From Kribbella pratensis (GTDB taxonomy: Bacteria > Actinomycetota > Actinomycetes > Propionibacteriales > Kribbellaceae): a stretch of 64,000 bases of DNA. Position numbers and translations under genes: made by a program. The stretch's first letter is position 1; every line of letters starts with the position of its first letter. Below are positions 7,911 to 15,410 of this stretch, piece after piece. Below the pieces are notes generated by a model. It saw only the letters and a list, made by a program, of their open reading frames with translations. It was not told the origin of the DNA and did not search any database. The DNA is taken from positions 310,001-374,000 of the forward strand of contig NZ_SODU01000003.1 in the NCBI RefSeq assembly GCF_004366075.1, given 5' to 3'.

Positions 7911-8624
7911 ATGAGTATTCACATCGCCGCCGAGAAGGGGCAGATCGCACCGCGGGTGCTGTTTCCGGGCGACCCGCTGCGGGCCAAGTGGATCGCGGAG
8001 ACCTACCTGTCGGACGTGATCTGCTACACCGAGATCCGCAACATGTTCGGGTTCACCGGCACCTACAAGGGTGAGCGCATCTCCGTGCAGGGCTCCGGCA
8101 TGGGCCAGGCGTCCGCCTCCATCTATGCGAACGAGCTGTTCGACGAGTACGACGTACAGACCCTGATCCGGGTCGGCACCTGTGGCGCGCTGACCGAGGC
8201 GGTCCGGGTCCGCGACGTGATCGTGGCGATGTCCGCGAGCACCGACTCGCAGATGAACCGGCTGCGCTTCCACGGCATCGACTACGCGCCGACCGCCGAC
8301 TACAAGCTGCTCCGCGCGGCCGTGGACGCCGCCGAGACCGCCGGGCTGAACGTGCACGTCGGCCAGGTGTTCTCCGGCGACCTGTTCTACAACGATCGCC
8401 CGGACCTGGTCTCGCGCACCGCGGAGTACGGCGTACTCGGCATCGAGATGGAAGCCGCCGCGCTCTACACGCTGGCAGCGAAGTTCGGCCGCCGCGCGCT
8501 CGGCATCATGACCGTGTCGGACCACCTGATCACGCATGAGGTGACGTCCGCGGAGGAGCGCCAGACGACGTTCTCCGAGATGATCACGATCGCCCTCGAC
8601 GCGGCGATCGAGGTGCCGGTCTGA
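7911..8624 (+). CDS. deoD: Purine nucleoside phosphorylase, DeoD type
   Basis: A 237-residue hexameric-type PNP. It opens with MSIHIAAEKGQIAPRVLFPG, containing the phosphate-binding GDPLRAKWIA segment, and has the GSGMGQASASIYANEL and RVGTCGAL motifs. The purine/ribose pocket is EMEAAALYTLA, and SDHLITHE carries the catalytic Asp found in the trimeric/hexameric NP-I family. The reaction is phosphorolysis of purine (deoxy)nucleosides to base plus (deoxy)ribose-1-phosphate for salvage. Its stop codon overlaps the likely CTG start of the following lipoprotein gene. Confidence 0.93.
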   Translation: MSIHIAAEKGQIAPRVLFPGDPLRAKWIAETYLSDVICYTEIRNMFGFTGTYKGERISVQGSGMGQASASIYANELFDEYDVQTLIRVGTCGALTEAVRVRDVIVAMSASTDSQMNRLRFHGIDYAPTADYKLLRAAVDAAETAGLNVHVGQVFSGDLFYNDRPDLVSRTAEYGVLGIEMEAAALYTLAAKFGRRALGIMTVSDHLITHEVTSAEERQTTFSEMITIALDAAIEVPV

Positions 8625-9211
8625 ACCGCCGGTACGGCGCTGCCGTCCTGGCCTGCGCCGCACTGGTGCTAGGTGCCACGTCCTGCTCCGGTGACAAGCC
8701 GGAGTCGGACGGGAGCCCCAGCACGACTACGAGCACCTCTACCTCTAGTACGCCGGCCGCTAGTACGCCGGCCGCGAGCAACAGCTCGGCAGGACCTGAG
8801 GAGAGGCTGCCGGATCTCACGGCCGCACAGGTCGTGGCTGCGCTCACCGGCAAGCAGTACAAGTGCAGCACCGACGAGGCGTACGACACCTGCAGTCAGG
8901 GCACGACGTCGGTCCAGGTGCTCATCGGCGACCACCCACGTCCGCCGGTGCTGTCGCTGCAGGCGTCCGGGGTCGCAGCTGAGGCAACGACGAAGCTGAC
9001 CGAGTTCGCGCCGGAGGCACTCGAGCTGGCGCACGTGAACCCACGGGGTCAGATCGTCGACTGGCTGAAGCAGCAGTCCGGCAAGACGTCCGCGCAGACG
9101 ACGTTCGGCGACTGGAACGTCGAGTTCTCGACCGAGTCCGACTCCGAAGCGCCGGGCGCGATCCTCACGCTCACCGACAAGCTCTGCAAGGTGAACTGCG
9201 GGGCCGAGTAG
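8621..9211 (+). CDS. Putative lipoprotein, start probably CTG
   Basis: A lipoprotein of 196 residues if read from the CTG at 8621, which overlaps the deoD stop as CTGA. This start restores a full export signal (NRRYGAAVLACAALVLGATS before the lipobox Cys). Beginning at the GTG at 8666 would cut the signal in half, so the CTG reading is favoured. A Ser/Thr/Pro linker of about 30 residues follows, then a domain of about 130 residues with four cysteines (KCS...DTCS and LCKVNC) that could form two disulfides. No family is recognised. Coupling to deoD suggests co-expression rather than shared function. Confidence 0.65.
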   Translation: MNRRYGAAVLACAALVLGATSCSGDKPESDGSPSTTTSTSTSSTPAASTPAASNSSAGPEERLPDLTAAQVVAALTGKQYKCSTDEAYDTCSQGTTSVQVLIGDHPRPPVLSLQASGVAAEATTKLTEFAPEALELAHVNPRGQIVDWLKQQSGKTSAQTTFGDWNVEFSTESDSEAPGAILTLTDKLCKVNCGAE

Positions 9212-9233
9212 TACCGGCGCGGAGTAGGTCTGG

Positions 9234-9869
9234 TTACGGCGCGACCAGCTTGGGCAGGACCTGCAGGAGCCGACCGGTCAGCAGGTCCGGGACCTTCTCC
9301 GGGTTCGCGGCGTAGCCGACCACGGCCTGCTCGAACAGGCCGTCGATCAGCGCGTACGCCGTCGGCGCGTCCACGGTCGGCGTGGTGCCGGTGAGATCGG
9401 CGTACCGGGACAGGATCCGCCAGATCATCTCTTCGAGCAGCTGGTCGATCGCCTCGACGTCCGGGCGGAGCTGCTCCTCGAACATGCTCTGCGCCCGCAG
9501 GTCGTACCAGAGCTTGTGCATCGGAGTCTCCTCGACCAGCGTCTGGGTCATCTTGCCCAGGAAGCCGGTCGCGAGCTCGTCGGCGGACGTCGCGGTCTCG
9601 ACCACCTCGTCGTACCGCCGGGCGCACTTGGTCTTGTAGTAGCGCACGCAGTAACTGATCAGGTCGATCTTGTCGCGGAAGTAGTAGTGCACGACGCCGT
9701 GCGTGAACTCGGAGTTGTTCGCGATCTCGCGCAGGCTGGTGCGCGCGTACCCGAGCTCGCCGAGCGTCTTCAGCGCCGACTCCGCCAGCGCGACCCGGCG
9801 GCGCTCGATCTTGTCGATCCCGGAGACACGGGCAGGCCGCTCCTCAGCAGCGGACGCCACGGCAATCAC
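9234..9869 (-). CDS. TetR/AcrR family transcriptional regulator
   Basis: A 211-residue regulator with an N-terminal helix-turn-helix (about residues 30-70: LGYARTSLREIANNSEFTHG then VVHYYFRDKIDLI). The helical C-terminal half should bind a ligand and form the dimer. GTG 9867-9869 is used because GGAG lies 5 bases before it. It is divergent from the SDR operon and faces a control region with two near-identical inverted repeats. It is therefore the likely repressor of that operon, with an acyl-CoA or related intermediate as plausible inducer. That assignment is inference. Confidence 0.88.
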   Translation of the reverse strand: MIAVASAAEERPARVSGIDKIERRRVALAESALKTLGELGYARTSLREIANNSEFTHGVVHYYFRDKIDLISYCVRYYKTKCARRYDEVVETATSADELATGFLGKMTQTLVEETPMHKLWYDLRAQSMFEEQLRPDVEAIDQLLEEMIWRILSRYADLTGTTPTVDAPTAYALIDGLFEQAVVGYAANPEKVPDLLTGRLLQVLPKLVAP

Positions 9870-9879
9870 CCACTCTCCA

Positions 9880-9939
9880 GCTCGGGCCGGCTCGGATCAG
9901 CTCGGACTTGCTCGGACACGGTCGGACATGGTCGATGCG
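9880..9939. repeat. Six tandem 10-bp repeats (GCTCGGAC type)
   Basis: Six consecutive decamers with consensus GCTCGGACNN start at 9880, 9890, 9900, 9910, 9920 and 9930. The last two have GGTCG in place of GCTCG. They lie immediately upstream of the tetR start, in the intergenic region with the SDR operon. The period equals about one DNA turn, so all copies face the same side of the helix. Confidence 0.7.
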
Positions 9940-9988
9940 TCAGGGTACCCCGCCCCGGGCCAGGCGCGTCCCGGTGCGGGGAGATTTC

Positions 9989-10024
9989 TTGACAAGTGTC
10001 AAACAAAGTCTTGACGACTGTCAA
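9989..10024. promoter_or_regulatory. Tandem inverted operators TTGACR-N2-TGTCAA
   Basis: TTGACAAGTGTCAA (9989-10002) and TTGACGACTGTCAA (10011-10024) are 14-bp inverted repeats whose centres are 22 bp apart, two helical turns. They sit 49 bases upstream of the SDR start. Each begins with TTGAC, so bound protein would cover a -35 element. A pair of dimer sites is what a TetR regulator would use; the divergent TetR is the obvious candidate. Confidence 0.7.
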
Positions 10025-10072
10025 AAGGCTGGCCAGAGTGTGAAACACCCCGGCAAGCAGAAGGAGCTTCAG

Positions 10073-10879
10073 ATGGGTTCACTCGATCTCTCCGGCCGCA
10101 AGGCCCTGGTCACCGGCGGCGCGCAGGGACTCGGCGAGGGGATGGCGAAGGCCCTCGCGGCCGCCGGCGCCAAAGTCGTGATCAGCGATATCCAGAAGGA
10201 CCTGGGCGAAGCGGTCGCCGACGCGCTCGACCAGGAGTACGGCGCGGGCAACGGCTTCATCGCCCACGACATCACCGACGACGGCGACTGGGAGAACGCG
10301 GTGGTCGCCGCCAACGACATCCTCGGCGGCCTGGACATCCTGGTGAACAACGCGGGGGTGGAGATCACCAGCCTGCTCACCGAGGTCACCGCGGACCAGA
10401 TCCGCAAGATGCTCGAGGTGAACGTCCTCGGCACCACGCTCGGCATCAAGTGGGGCCTGCGGACGATGCGTCCCGAAGGCCTGGCCGGCCAGGGCGGCGC
10501 GATCATCAACGTCGCGTCGGTCGCCGCCACCATCGCCTTCCCCGGCATCGCCGTGTACTCCGCGACCAAGTCCGCCGTCGACCGGCTGACCCGGGTCGCC
10601 GCGATGGAGTCCGGCAAGCTCGGGTACGGCGTCCGCGTCAACTGCATCTACCCGGGCCTGGTCCCGACCGCGATGGGAGCCGGCCTGGCGAACGACGTGG
10701 CCCAGCTCGGACTGTTCGAGTCGCCCGACGCCGCGGTCGCCGCGGTGATCGGACTGACCCCGGCAGGCCGGCTCGGCGAGGTCGCCGACATGGCCGACGC
10801 GGTCGTCTTCCTCGCGTCCGACGAGTCCCGGTTCATCACGGGCATCGGCCTGCCGGTCGACGGCGGGATGGGGATGTGA
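10073..10879 (+). CDS. Short-chain dehydrogenase/reductase
   Basis: A 268-residue classical SDR. The cofactor-binding glycine motif TGGAQGLG is at residues 14-21, followed by NNAG, then the catalytic YSATK Tyr-x3-Lys with upstream serine (NVASVAATIAFPGIAV). The Asp in VISDIQ after the Rossmann strand favours NAD(H). ATG 10073 follows AAGGAGCTTCAG. It is the first gene of a three-gene operon with a saccharopine-reductase-like protein and an acyl-CoA ligase. Together these look like an activation and oxidation route for a carboxylic acid or alcohol (lipid, steroid or terpenoid); the substrate is not identifiable. Confidence 0.88.
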   Translation: MGSLDLSGRKALVTGGAQGLGEGMAKALAAAGAKVVISDIQKDLGEAVADALDQEYGAGNGFIAHDITDDGDWENAVVAANDILGGLDILVNNAGVEITSLLTEVTADQIRKMLEVNVLGTTLGIKWGLRTMRPEGLAGQGGAIINVASVAATIAFPGIAVYSATKSAVDRLTRVAAMESGKLGYGVRVNCIYPGLVPTAMGAGLANDVAQLGLFESPDAAVAAVIGLTPAGRLGEVADMADAVVFLASDESRFITGIGLPVDGGMGM

Positions 10880-12003
10880 TGGCTAACAAGCCTGTAGTTG
10901 TCTACGGTGCCTCTGGCTACACCGGCCGGCTGGTGTGTGAGTACCTGCGGCAGTACCACGTGCCGTTTGTGGCGGCTGGGCGAGACGAGGCGAAGCTCAA
11001 GGCCTCTATGGACGCACATGTTCCTGGCATCGAGACCGCCGACTACGAGATCGCTGCGGTCGACCATGACGTCGCTGCGCTCACCGAGCTGTTCTCGGGT
11101 GCTTCCGTCGTACTGAACACCGTCGGACCGTTCAGTGAGCTCGGTCCGGCGGCTGTGGAAGCAGCACTCGCAGCAGGTGCGCATTACACCGACACGACCG
11201 GTGAGCAGGACTGGCTGATGACCTGCGACGAGAAGTACGGTCCGCAGTTCGCCGAGGCCAACCTGGTGCTGGCCCCGGGTATCGCGCAGATGTACACCAC
11301 CAGCGAGATCGCAGCGCAGCTGTGTCTCGAGCAGCCCGGTCTGGACACGTTGGACGTCGCCGTGTTCTGGGGCGGCAGCCCGACCATTGCGTCGACCCGC
11401 ACGATTCTGGTGAACGCTGCGACGTCGAAGGCGCACTACCTGGAGAACAACCAGTACGCGGAGTTCCCCGAGCAGGGTCTGGTGCCGTTGGTGGTTCCCG
11501 GACAGCACGAGCTCGCGCTGTCGCTGCCCTGGGGCGGCATGTCGCACCCGGTGTGGTTCAAGCGCGATCCGCGGGTCGCGAACTGCAAGGCGCAGGGCGG
11601 TGTGTTCAACGCCGCGCTGATGAACGGGGTCCCGCAGATCGTCGCCGCGGCGCTGGAAGCCACGAAGGACATGTCGCCCGAGGACCGCAACACCGCACTG
11701 ACCGAGACAGCTCGCCAGGTGATGAACGAGATGCCGCCCCGGGAGAATCCACGCGTCAACAAGACGCTGGACTCGGTGCACGCCTCCGGACCGCTCGGAC
11801 GGGCGCACTGTGTCATCCACGGCAACAGCAACTACCAGCAGACCGGTCTGCTTCAGGCGTACGCGGCGTACTCGCTGCTGCAGACGCCGCCGAAGCGGGT
11901 CGGTTTCGCGAGTGGCTGCCAGGCGTTCGGTCACCGCGAGCTGCTCGGCGTACTGCGGAGCTTCGGGCTGGTGTCCGAGCCGCAGCTGACGGTGCAGCGC
12001 TAG
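10879..12003 (+). CDS. Saccharopine dehydrogenase-like/trans-acting enoyl reductase-like oxidoreductase
   Basis: A 374-residue protein with an N-terminal Rossmann motif VYGASGYTGRLVCEYL (residues 7-22), characteristic of saccharopine-dehydrogenase-like and trans-acting enoyl reductase proteins. VGPFSELG and TTGEQDW occupy the positions of VGPY and TGE in that family. The ATG overlaps the stop of the upstream SDR as TGATG, indicating translational coupling. True lysine-pathway function is unlikely in this context. A reductase acting on a CoA- or carrier-bound intermediate made with the neighbouring ligase and SDR is the inference. Confidence 0.78.
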   Translation: MANKPVVVYGASGYTGRLVCEYLRQYHVPFVAAGRDEAKLKASMDAHVPGIETADYEIAAVDHDVAALTELFSGASVVLNTVGPFSELGPAAVEAALAAGAHYTDTTGEQDWLMTCDEKYGPQFAEANLVLAPGIAQMYTTSEIAAQLCLEQPGLDTLDVAVFWGGSPTIASTRTILVNAATSKAHYLENNQYAEFPEQGLVPLVVPGQHELALSLPWGGMSHPVWFKRDPRVANCKAQGGVFNAALMNGVPQIVAAALEATKDMSPEDRNTALTETARQVMNEMPPRENPRVNKTLDSVHASGPLGRAHCVIHGNSNYQQTGLLQAYAAYSLLQTPPKRVGFASGCQAFGHRELLGVLRSFGLVSEPQLTVQR

Positions 12004-12013
12004 AGGAGTTGCC

Positions 12014-13588
12014 GTGCGGCTGGTCGACTACCTGGACAAGGGCGCATCGCTGGCGCCGGACGCCTCCTGCCTGACCACGGACGGCGAGACGCTGACGTAC
12101 GCCGACGTACAGCAGCTCTCGTACCGGATCGCGGGTGCGCTGGCGGCAACCGGCGTACGGCCGGGCGGCAAGGTGGCGATCCTGTCCGCGAACGACCCGG
12201 TGGCGTTCAGTTGTGTGTTCGGGATCAGTCGGGCCGGTGCGGTCTGGTGCCCGATCAACCCGCGCAACGAGGCCGCCGAGAACCGTGAACTGCTCGACCA
12301 GTTCGACTGCGAAGTACTGATCTACCAGGCGGCGTTCGCGTCGCTGGTGGACCGCATTCGGGACTCACTGCCGAAGATCCACACCTTTGTGTGTCTCGAC
12401 GGGGAGCCCACGGATGCCCCAAGCTCCGGCCTCACCCCCCACCCTGCTGGCCGGAGGTCCGTCGGCTGGGACGCGTTCTGCGGGGGCGCGTCCCAGCCGG
12501 CACCTGATCTGACCGATCCAGACGACCTGGCGATGATCGTCGGGACCGGCGGTACGACGGGGCGTCCGAAGGGAGTCATGCTCGGCAACGGCAACCTGGA
12601 GACGATGACCGCGCTTACGCTGATCGGGTATCCGTTCGGCGAGCGACCGGTCTACCTGGCGCTGGCGCCGCTGACACACGCAGCAGGCGTGCTGTGCTTC
12701 CCGGTGCTCGCGTCCGGCGGCGAGATCGTGATCATGCGAGCTCCCGACGTACATGCGTTCCTGGAGCTGATACCGCGACACGGAGTGACGCACACGTTCT
12801 TGCCGCCGACGCTGATCTACATGGTGCTGGCAGCGCCGGAGCTCGACTCCACGGACCTGTCGTCGCTGCGGTGCTTCTGGTACGGCGCTGCACCGATGTC
12901 GGTCGCCCGGCTCGAGGAGGCGCTGCAGCGGATCGGTCCGGTGATGGCCCAGCTGTTCGGGCAGACCGAGGCCCCGATGATGATCTCGATGCTGCCGCCC
13001 GCTGAACACTTCGACACCGCAGGCCATATTGCGCGGGGACGGCTGTCATCCGCGGGACGGCCGTCCCCGCTGGTCACGGTGGCGATCATGGGAGCGGACG
13101 GCACGCTGCTCCCGCACGGTGAGCGCGGTGAGATCGTGGTGCGTGGGTCGCTGGTGATGCAGGGCTATTACCGGAACGCCGAGGCCACCGCAGCGGCTTC
13201 GGCGTACGGCTGGCACCACACCGGCGACATCGGGTACCTGGACGACGACAACTACCTCTACATCGTCGACCGGGCGAAGGACATGATCATCACCGGCGGC
13301 TTCAACGTGTACTCCACCGAGGTCGAGCAGGCGCTGATGGCGCACGCGGACGTACAGGACTGCGCAGTGATCGGCCTGCCGGACGAGAAGTGGGGCGAGC
13401 GGGTCGTGGCCGTCGTTCAGCTCCAGCCGGGCAGTGAGATCCAGCCGGCTGAGCTGATCGCGTTCGCGAAGGCACGCGTCGGCAGCGTGAAGGCGCCGAA
13501 GGAGGTGCTCGTCTGGCCCGACCTGCCACGCTCCAAGGTCGGCAAGGTGGTCAAGCCGGACATCAAGGCTCGACTAGCTGCTACCTGA
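12014..13588 (+). CDS. AMP-forming acyl-CoA synthetase
   Basis: A 524-residue ANL-superfamily adenylate-forming enzyme. The P-loop-like motif is GTGGTTGRPKGVML (about 177-190), the A5 motif FGQTEAP, the hinge GWHHTGDIGYLDDDNYLYIVDR, and the terminal catalytic lysine lies in RSKVGKV. It should activate a carboxylate as acyl-AMP and transfer it to CoA. GTG 12014 follows GAGGAG, 11 bases after the previous stop. It is the last gene of the TetR-controlled operon. Its 3' end overlaps the convergent GPP34 gene by 15 bases. Substrate class (medium/long-chain, aromatic or steroid side chain) is not resolved. Confidence 0.9.
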   Translation: MRLVDYLDKGASLAPDASCLTTDGETLTYADVQQLSYRIAGALAATGVRPGGKVAILSANDPVAFSCVFGISRAGAVWCPINPRNEAAENRELLDQFDCEVLIYQAAFASLVDRIRDSLPKIHTFVCLDGEPTDAPSSGLTPHPAGRRSVGWDAFCGGASQPAPDLTDPDDLAMIVGTGGTTGRPKGVMLGNGNLETMTALTLIGYPFGERPVYLALAPLTHAAGVLCFPVLASGGEIVIMRAPDVHAFLELIPRHGVTHTFLPPTLIYMVLAAPELDSTDLSSLRCFWYGAAPMSVARLEEALQRIGPVMAQLFGQTEAPMMISMLPPAEHFDTAGHIARGRLSSAGRPSPLVTVAIMGADGTLLPHGERGEIVVRGSLVMQGYYRNAEATAAASAYGWHHTGDIGYLDDDNYLYIVDRAKDMIITGGFNVYSTEVEQALMAHADVQDCAVIGLPDEKWGERVVAVVQLQPGSEIQPAELIAFAKARVGSVKAPKEVLVWPDLPRSKVGKVVKPDIKARLAAT

Positions 13589-14245
13589 CGCTCCTGCGGT
13601 TGATGCCACCACGATGGCTGCTGTGACGGCGGCCTGCATCTCGGCGACCGCCTTCTTCACCGCGGCGGCAGCCCAGTCCGAGTCGGCGATCTCCTTCGCG
13701 CGCTGCTTCAGCGCCCTCTTGTCGACCGCATCCGTGACGACCTTCGGTACGACGTTCAGCGCGCTGAGGAGGGCGATCAACGCAGCGGTGCGCTCGTCCG
13801 GCGTCGTACCCACCTTCAGCGCGCTCTCGAGCTTGGAACGCACCTCGGCCTCGTGCCGCGCATCCTTGGCCGGCCAGCGCGTCACCGGGAACAGACCGAG
13901 CACCCTGCCCTCGTCCTCCTCCAGCACACCCCGCTCCGCGAGCCGCGCCAGCAGTTGGTTGCGCAGCCGCTTCGAGAGCGCACCGATCTGGTCCTTCGGC
14001 TTCTTGCCAGGCTTGTTGACCACGTACGCCAAGCGCTCGTCCAGGATCGCGTCCCCGGTCGGTGCGCCGTCCAGCACCTGCAGACGACCCACCTTGCCGT
14101 CGATGGTGATGTCGAGCTTCCGGCTCAGTGTCAGCTCGATCAGCACCGCACCCGCGAGCGCGTAGTCGAGACCGGGCGACCCAGTGATCGGCTTTCCGGT
14201 CTCGTCGTCGTACAGCAGCAACAAGAGGTCTTCGGCGATCAACAT
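13574..14245 (-). CDS. GPP34 family phosphoprotein
   Basis: A 223-residue protein beginning MLIAEDLLLLLYDDETGKPI, the typical opening of the bacterial GPP34 (Golgi phosphoprotein 3-like) family. These proteins are widespread in actinobacteria and are thought to bind membrane lipids. The sequence is alpha-helical throughout, with the family-like stretch LSKRLRNQLLARLAERGVLE. The start ATG 14243-14245 has GGAGG close upstream. It ends inside the convergent acyl-CoA ligase gene. The role in bacteria is not established. Confidence 0.85.
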   Translation of the reverse strand: MLIAEDLLLLLYDDETGKPITGSPGLDYALAGAVLIELTLSRKLDITIDGKVGRLQVLDGAPTGDAILDERLAYVVNKPGKKPKDQIGALSKRLRNQLLARLAERGVLEEDEGRVLGLFPVTRWPAKDARHEAEVRSKLESALKVGTTPDERTAALIALLSALNVVPKVVTDAVDKRALKQRAKEIADSDWAAAAVKKAVAEMQAAVTAAIVVASTAGASGSS

Positions 14246-14310
14246 GCCTCCAACGTAGGCCTGCCCGCGGTTGCGGCACATCCGCCGCGCGGCGTACTTG
14301 CCGCATCCAC

Positions 14311-14679
14311 CTACTCGCCGATCTTCTTGGAGCGCAAGATGATCTTGGTGTCGGCCGGGGCACGGGTGCCGCCCTTGGGTTCCTGGGTGACGACAACCCA
14401 GTTGCGGTCGTTGATCAGCAGCCGGCCCTGCCCGGTGGCGTCCTCCTCGGTCAGATAGTAGAAGCCCGCCGCCTGCATGGTGTCCTGAGCCAACTGATGG
14501 TTCAGGCCGACCACATTCGGCACCACCGCTGCTGGAGCAGTCGAGGTCGGAGCAGGCGGCGTACTGCTCGGTTGAGCGCTCGTCTGTTGAACGCTCGGGG
14601 AAGGACCGGGTGTTCCAGGACTGCCACACGCCACCAGTAGAAACAGCGAGCCGACTGCGAACCATCTTCGAGCTGCCAT
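14311..14679 (-). CDS. PASTA-domain lipoprotein
   Basis: A 122-residue exported protein. The signal MAARRWFAVGSLFLLVAC ends in a lipobox (LVAC). A Pro/Ser/Thr linker of about 35 residues follows, then a single PASTA-like domain (VPNVVGLNHQLAQDTMQAAG ... QEPKGGTRAPADTKIILRS). PASTA domains bind muropeptides or beta-lactams in penicillin-binding proteins and Ser/Thr kinases. A solitary membrane-anchored copy suggests a cell-wall sensing or decoy role, which is inference. ATG 14679 follows GGGGGAGCAG; a longer frame has no such site. Confidence 0.82.
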   Translation of the reverse strand: MAARRWFAVGSLFLLVACGSPGTPGPSPSVQQTSAQPSSTPPAPTSTAPAAVVPNVVGLNHQLAQDTMQAAGFYYLTEEDATGQGRLLINDRNWVVVTQEPKGGTRAPADTKIILRSKKIGE

Positions 14680-14771
14680 CTGCTCCCCCGTCCGAGGTCG
14701 TCCTACCAGTGTGGACGACTGCGCGCGTCGCCACGATACGAGCCGGTTTCGATGCCTCATCAGCTATCAAG

Positions 14772-14790
14772 TAAGGTAAGCCTTAGCTAA
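14772..14790. promoter_or_regulatory. Iron box (DmdR1/IdeR-type operator)
   Basis: TAAGGTAAGCCTTAGCTAA matches 14 of 19 positions of the DtxR-family consensus TTAGGTTAGGCTAACCTAA, by my own alignment. It lies 32 bases before the acyltransferase start. Iron-loaded DmdR1/IdeR bound here would repress the siderophore genes when iron is plentiful. Confidence 0.75.
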
Positions 14791-14822
14791 CCAGGTCCGC
14801 CCACCTCGAAAGTAGAGCCGCC

Positions 14823-15410
14823 ATGACCAGAGCACTGCCCGAGCCGACATACCGGCGGTTCGTCGCCGGCCTCGGCACCCTCAGCCTCCGGCCGTTCGAC
14901 CTCGCCGAGGACGTGACCACGCTGCACAACTGGGTCACCCAGCCGTACGCGCGGTACTGGGGCCTGCTGACCGCGTCCGTCGCCGACGTGCACGCGGAGT
15001 ACCTCCGGATCGCGGAGAGCGCGCACCACCAGGCGTTCCTCGGCGAGCACGACGGACGGCCCGCATTCCTGATGGAGCGCTACGAGCCGGCGTACGACGC
15101 AGTCGGCCGGACGTACGACGTGGCACCGGGCGACATCGGCATGCACGTTTTGGTCGGGCCGCCGACCGCGCCGATCGCCGGGTTCACCGGGGCCGTGTTC
15201 GAGACGATCATGGACAGCCTGTTCAGCGATCCGCTGGTCGATCGGGTGGTGGTCGAGCCCGACGTGCGGAACGTGAAGATCCAGGCGTTGAACGCGCGGA
15301 TGGGGTTCCGCAAGCACAGGATTGTGTCGTTGCAGGACAAGGAGGCGTGGTTGAGCTTCTGCACCCGCGACCAGTACGCCGAGGCGCATCGAATGAACGA
15401 GGCGGGCTGA
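14823..15410 (+). CDS. desC: Siderophore acyl-CoA transferase, DesC/IucB-like GNAT
   Basis: A 195-residue GNAT of the AlcB/IucB/DesC type. Family features include the HNWVTQPYARYWG segment, the IGMHVLVGPP acyl-CoA loop and RVVVEPDVRNVKIQALNARM with GFRKH at the end. In desferrioxamine synthesis DesC acylates N-hydroxycadaverine before condensation. It overlaps the synthetase gene by one base (TGATG) and sits behind an iron box. The decarboxylase (DesA) and monooxygenase (DesB) are not in the window on either side, which is unusual because they are normally upstream. Substrate assignment therefore rests on family only. Confidence 0.82.
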   Translation: MTRALPEPTYRRFVAGLGTLSLRPFDLAEDVTTLHNWVTQPYARYWGLLTASVADVHAEYLRIAESAHHQAFLGEHDGRPAFLMERYEPAYDAVGRTYDVAPGDIGMHVLVGPPTAPIAGFTGAVFETIMDSLFSDPLVDRVVVEPDVRNVKIQALNARMGFRKHRIVSLQDKEAWLSFCTRDQYAEAHRMNEAG

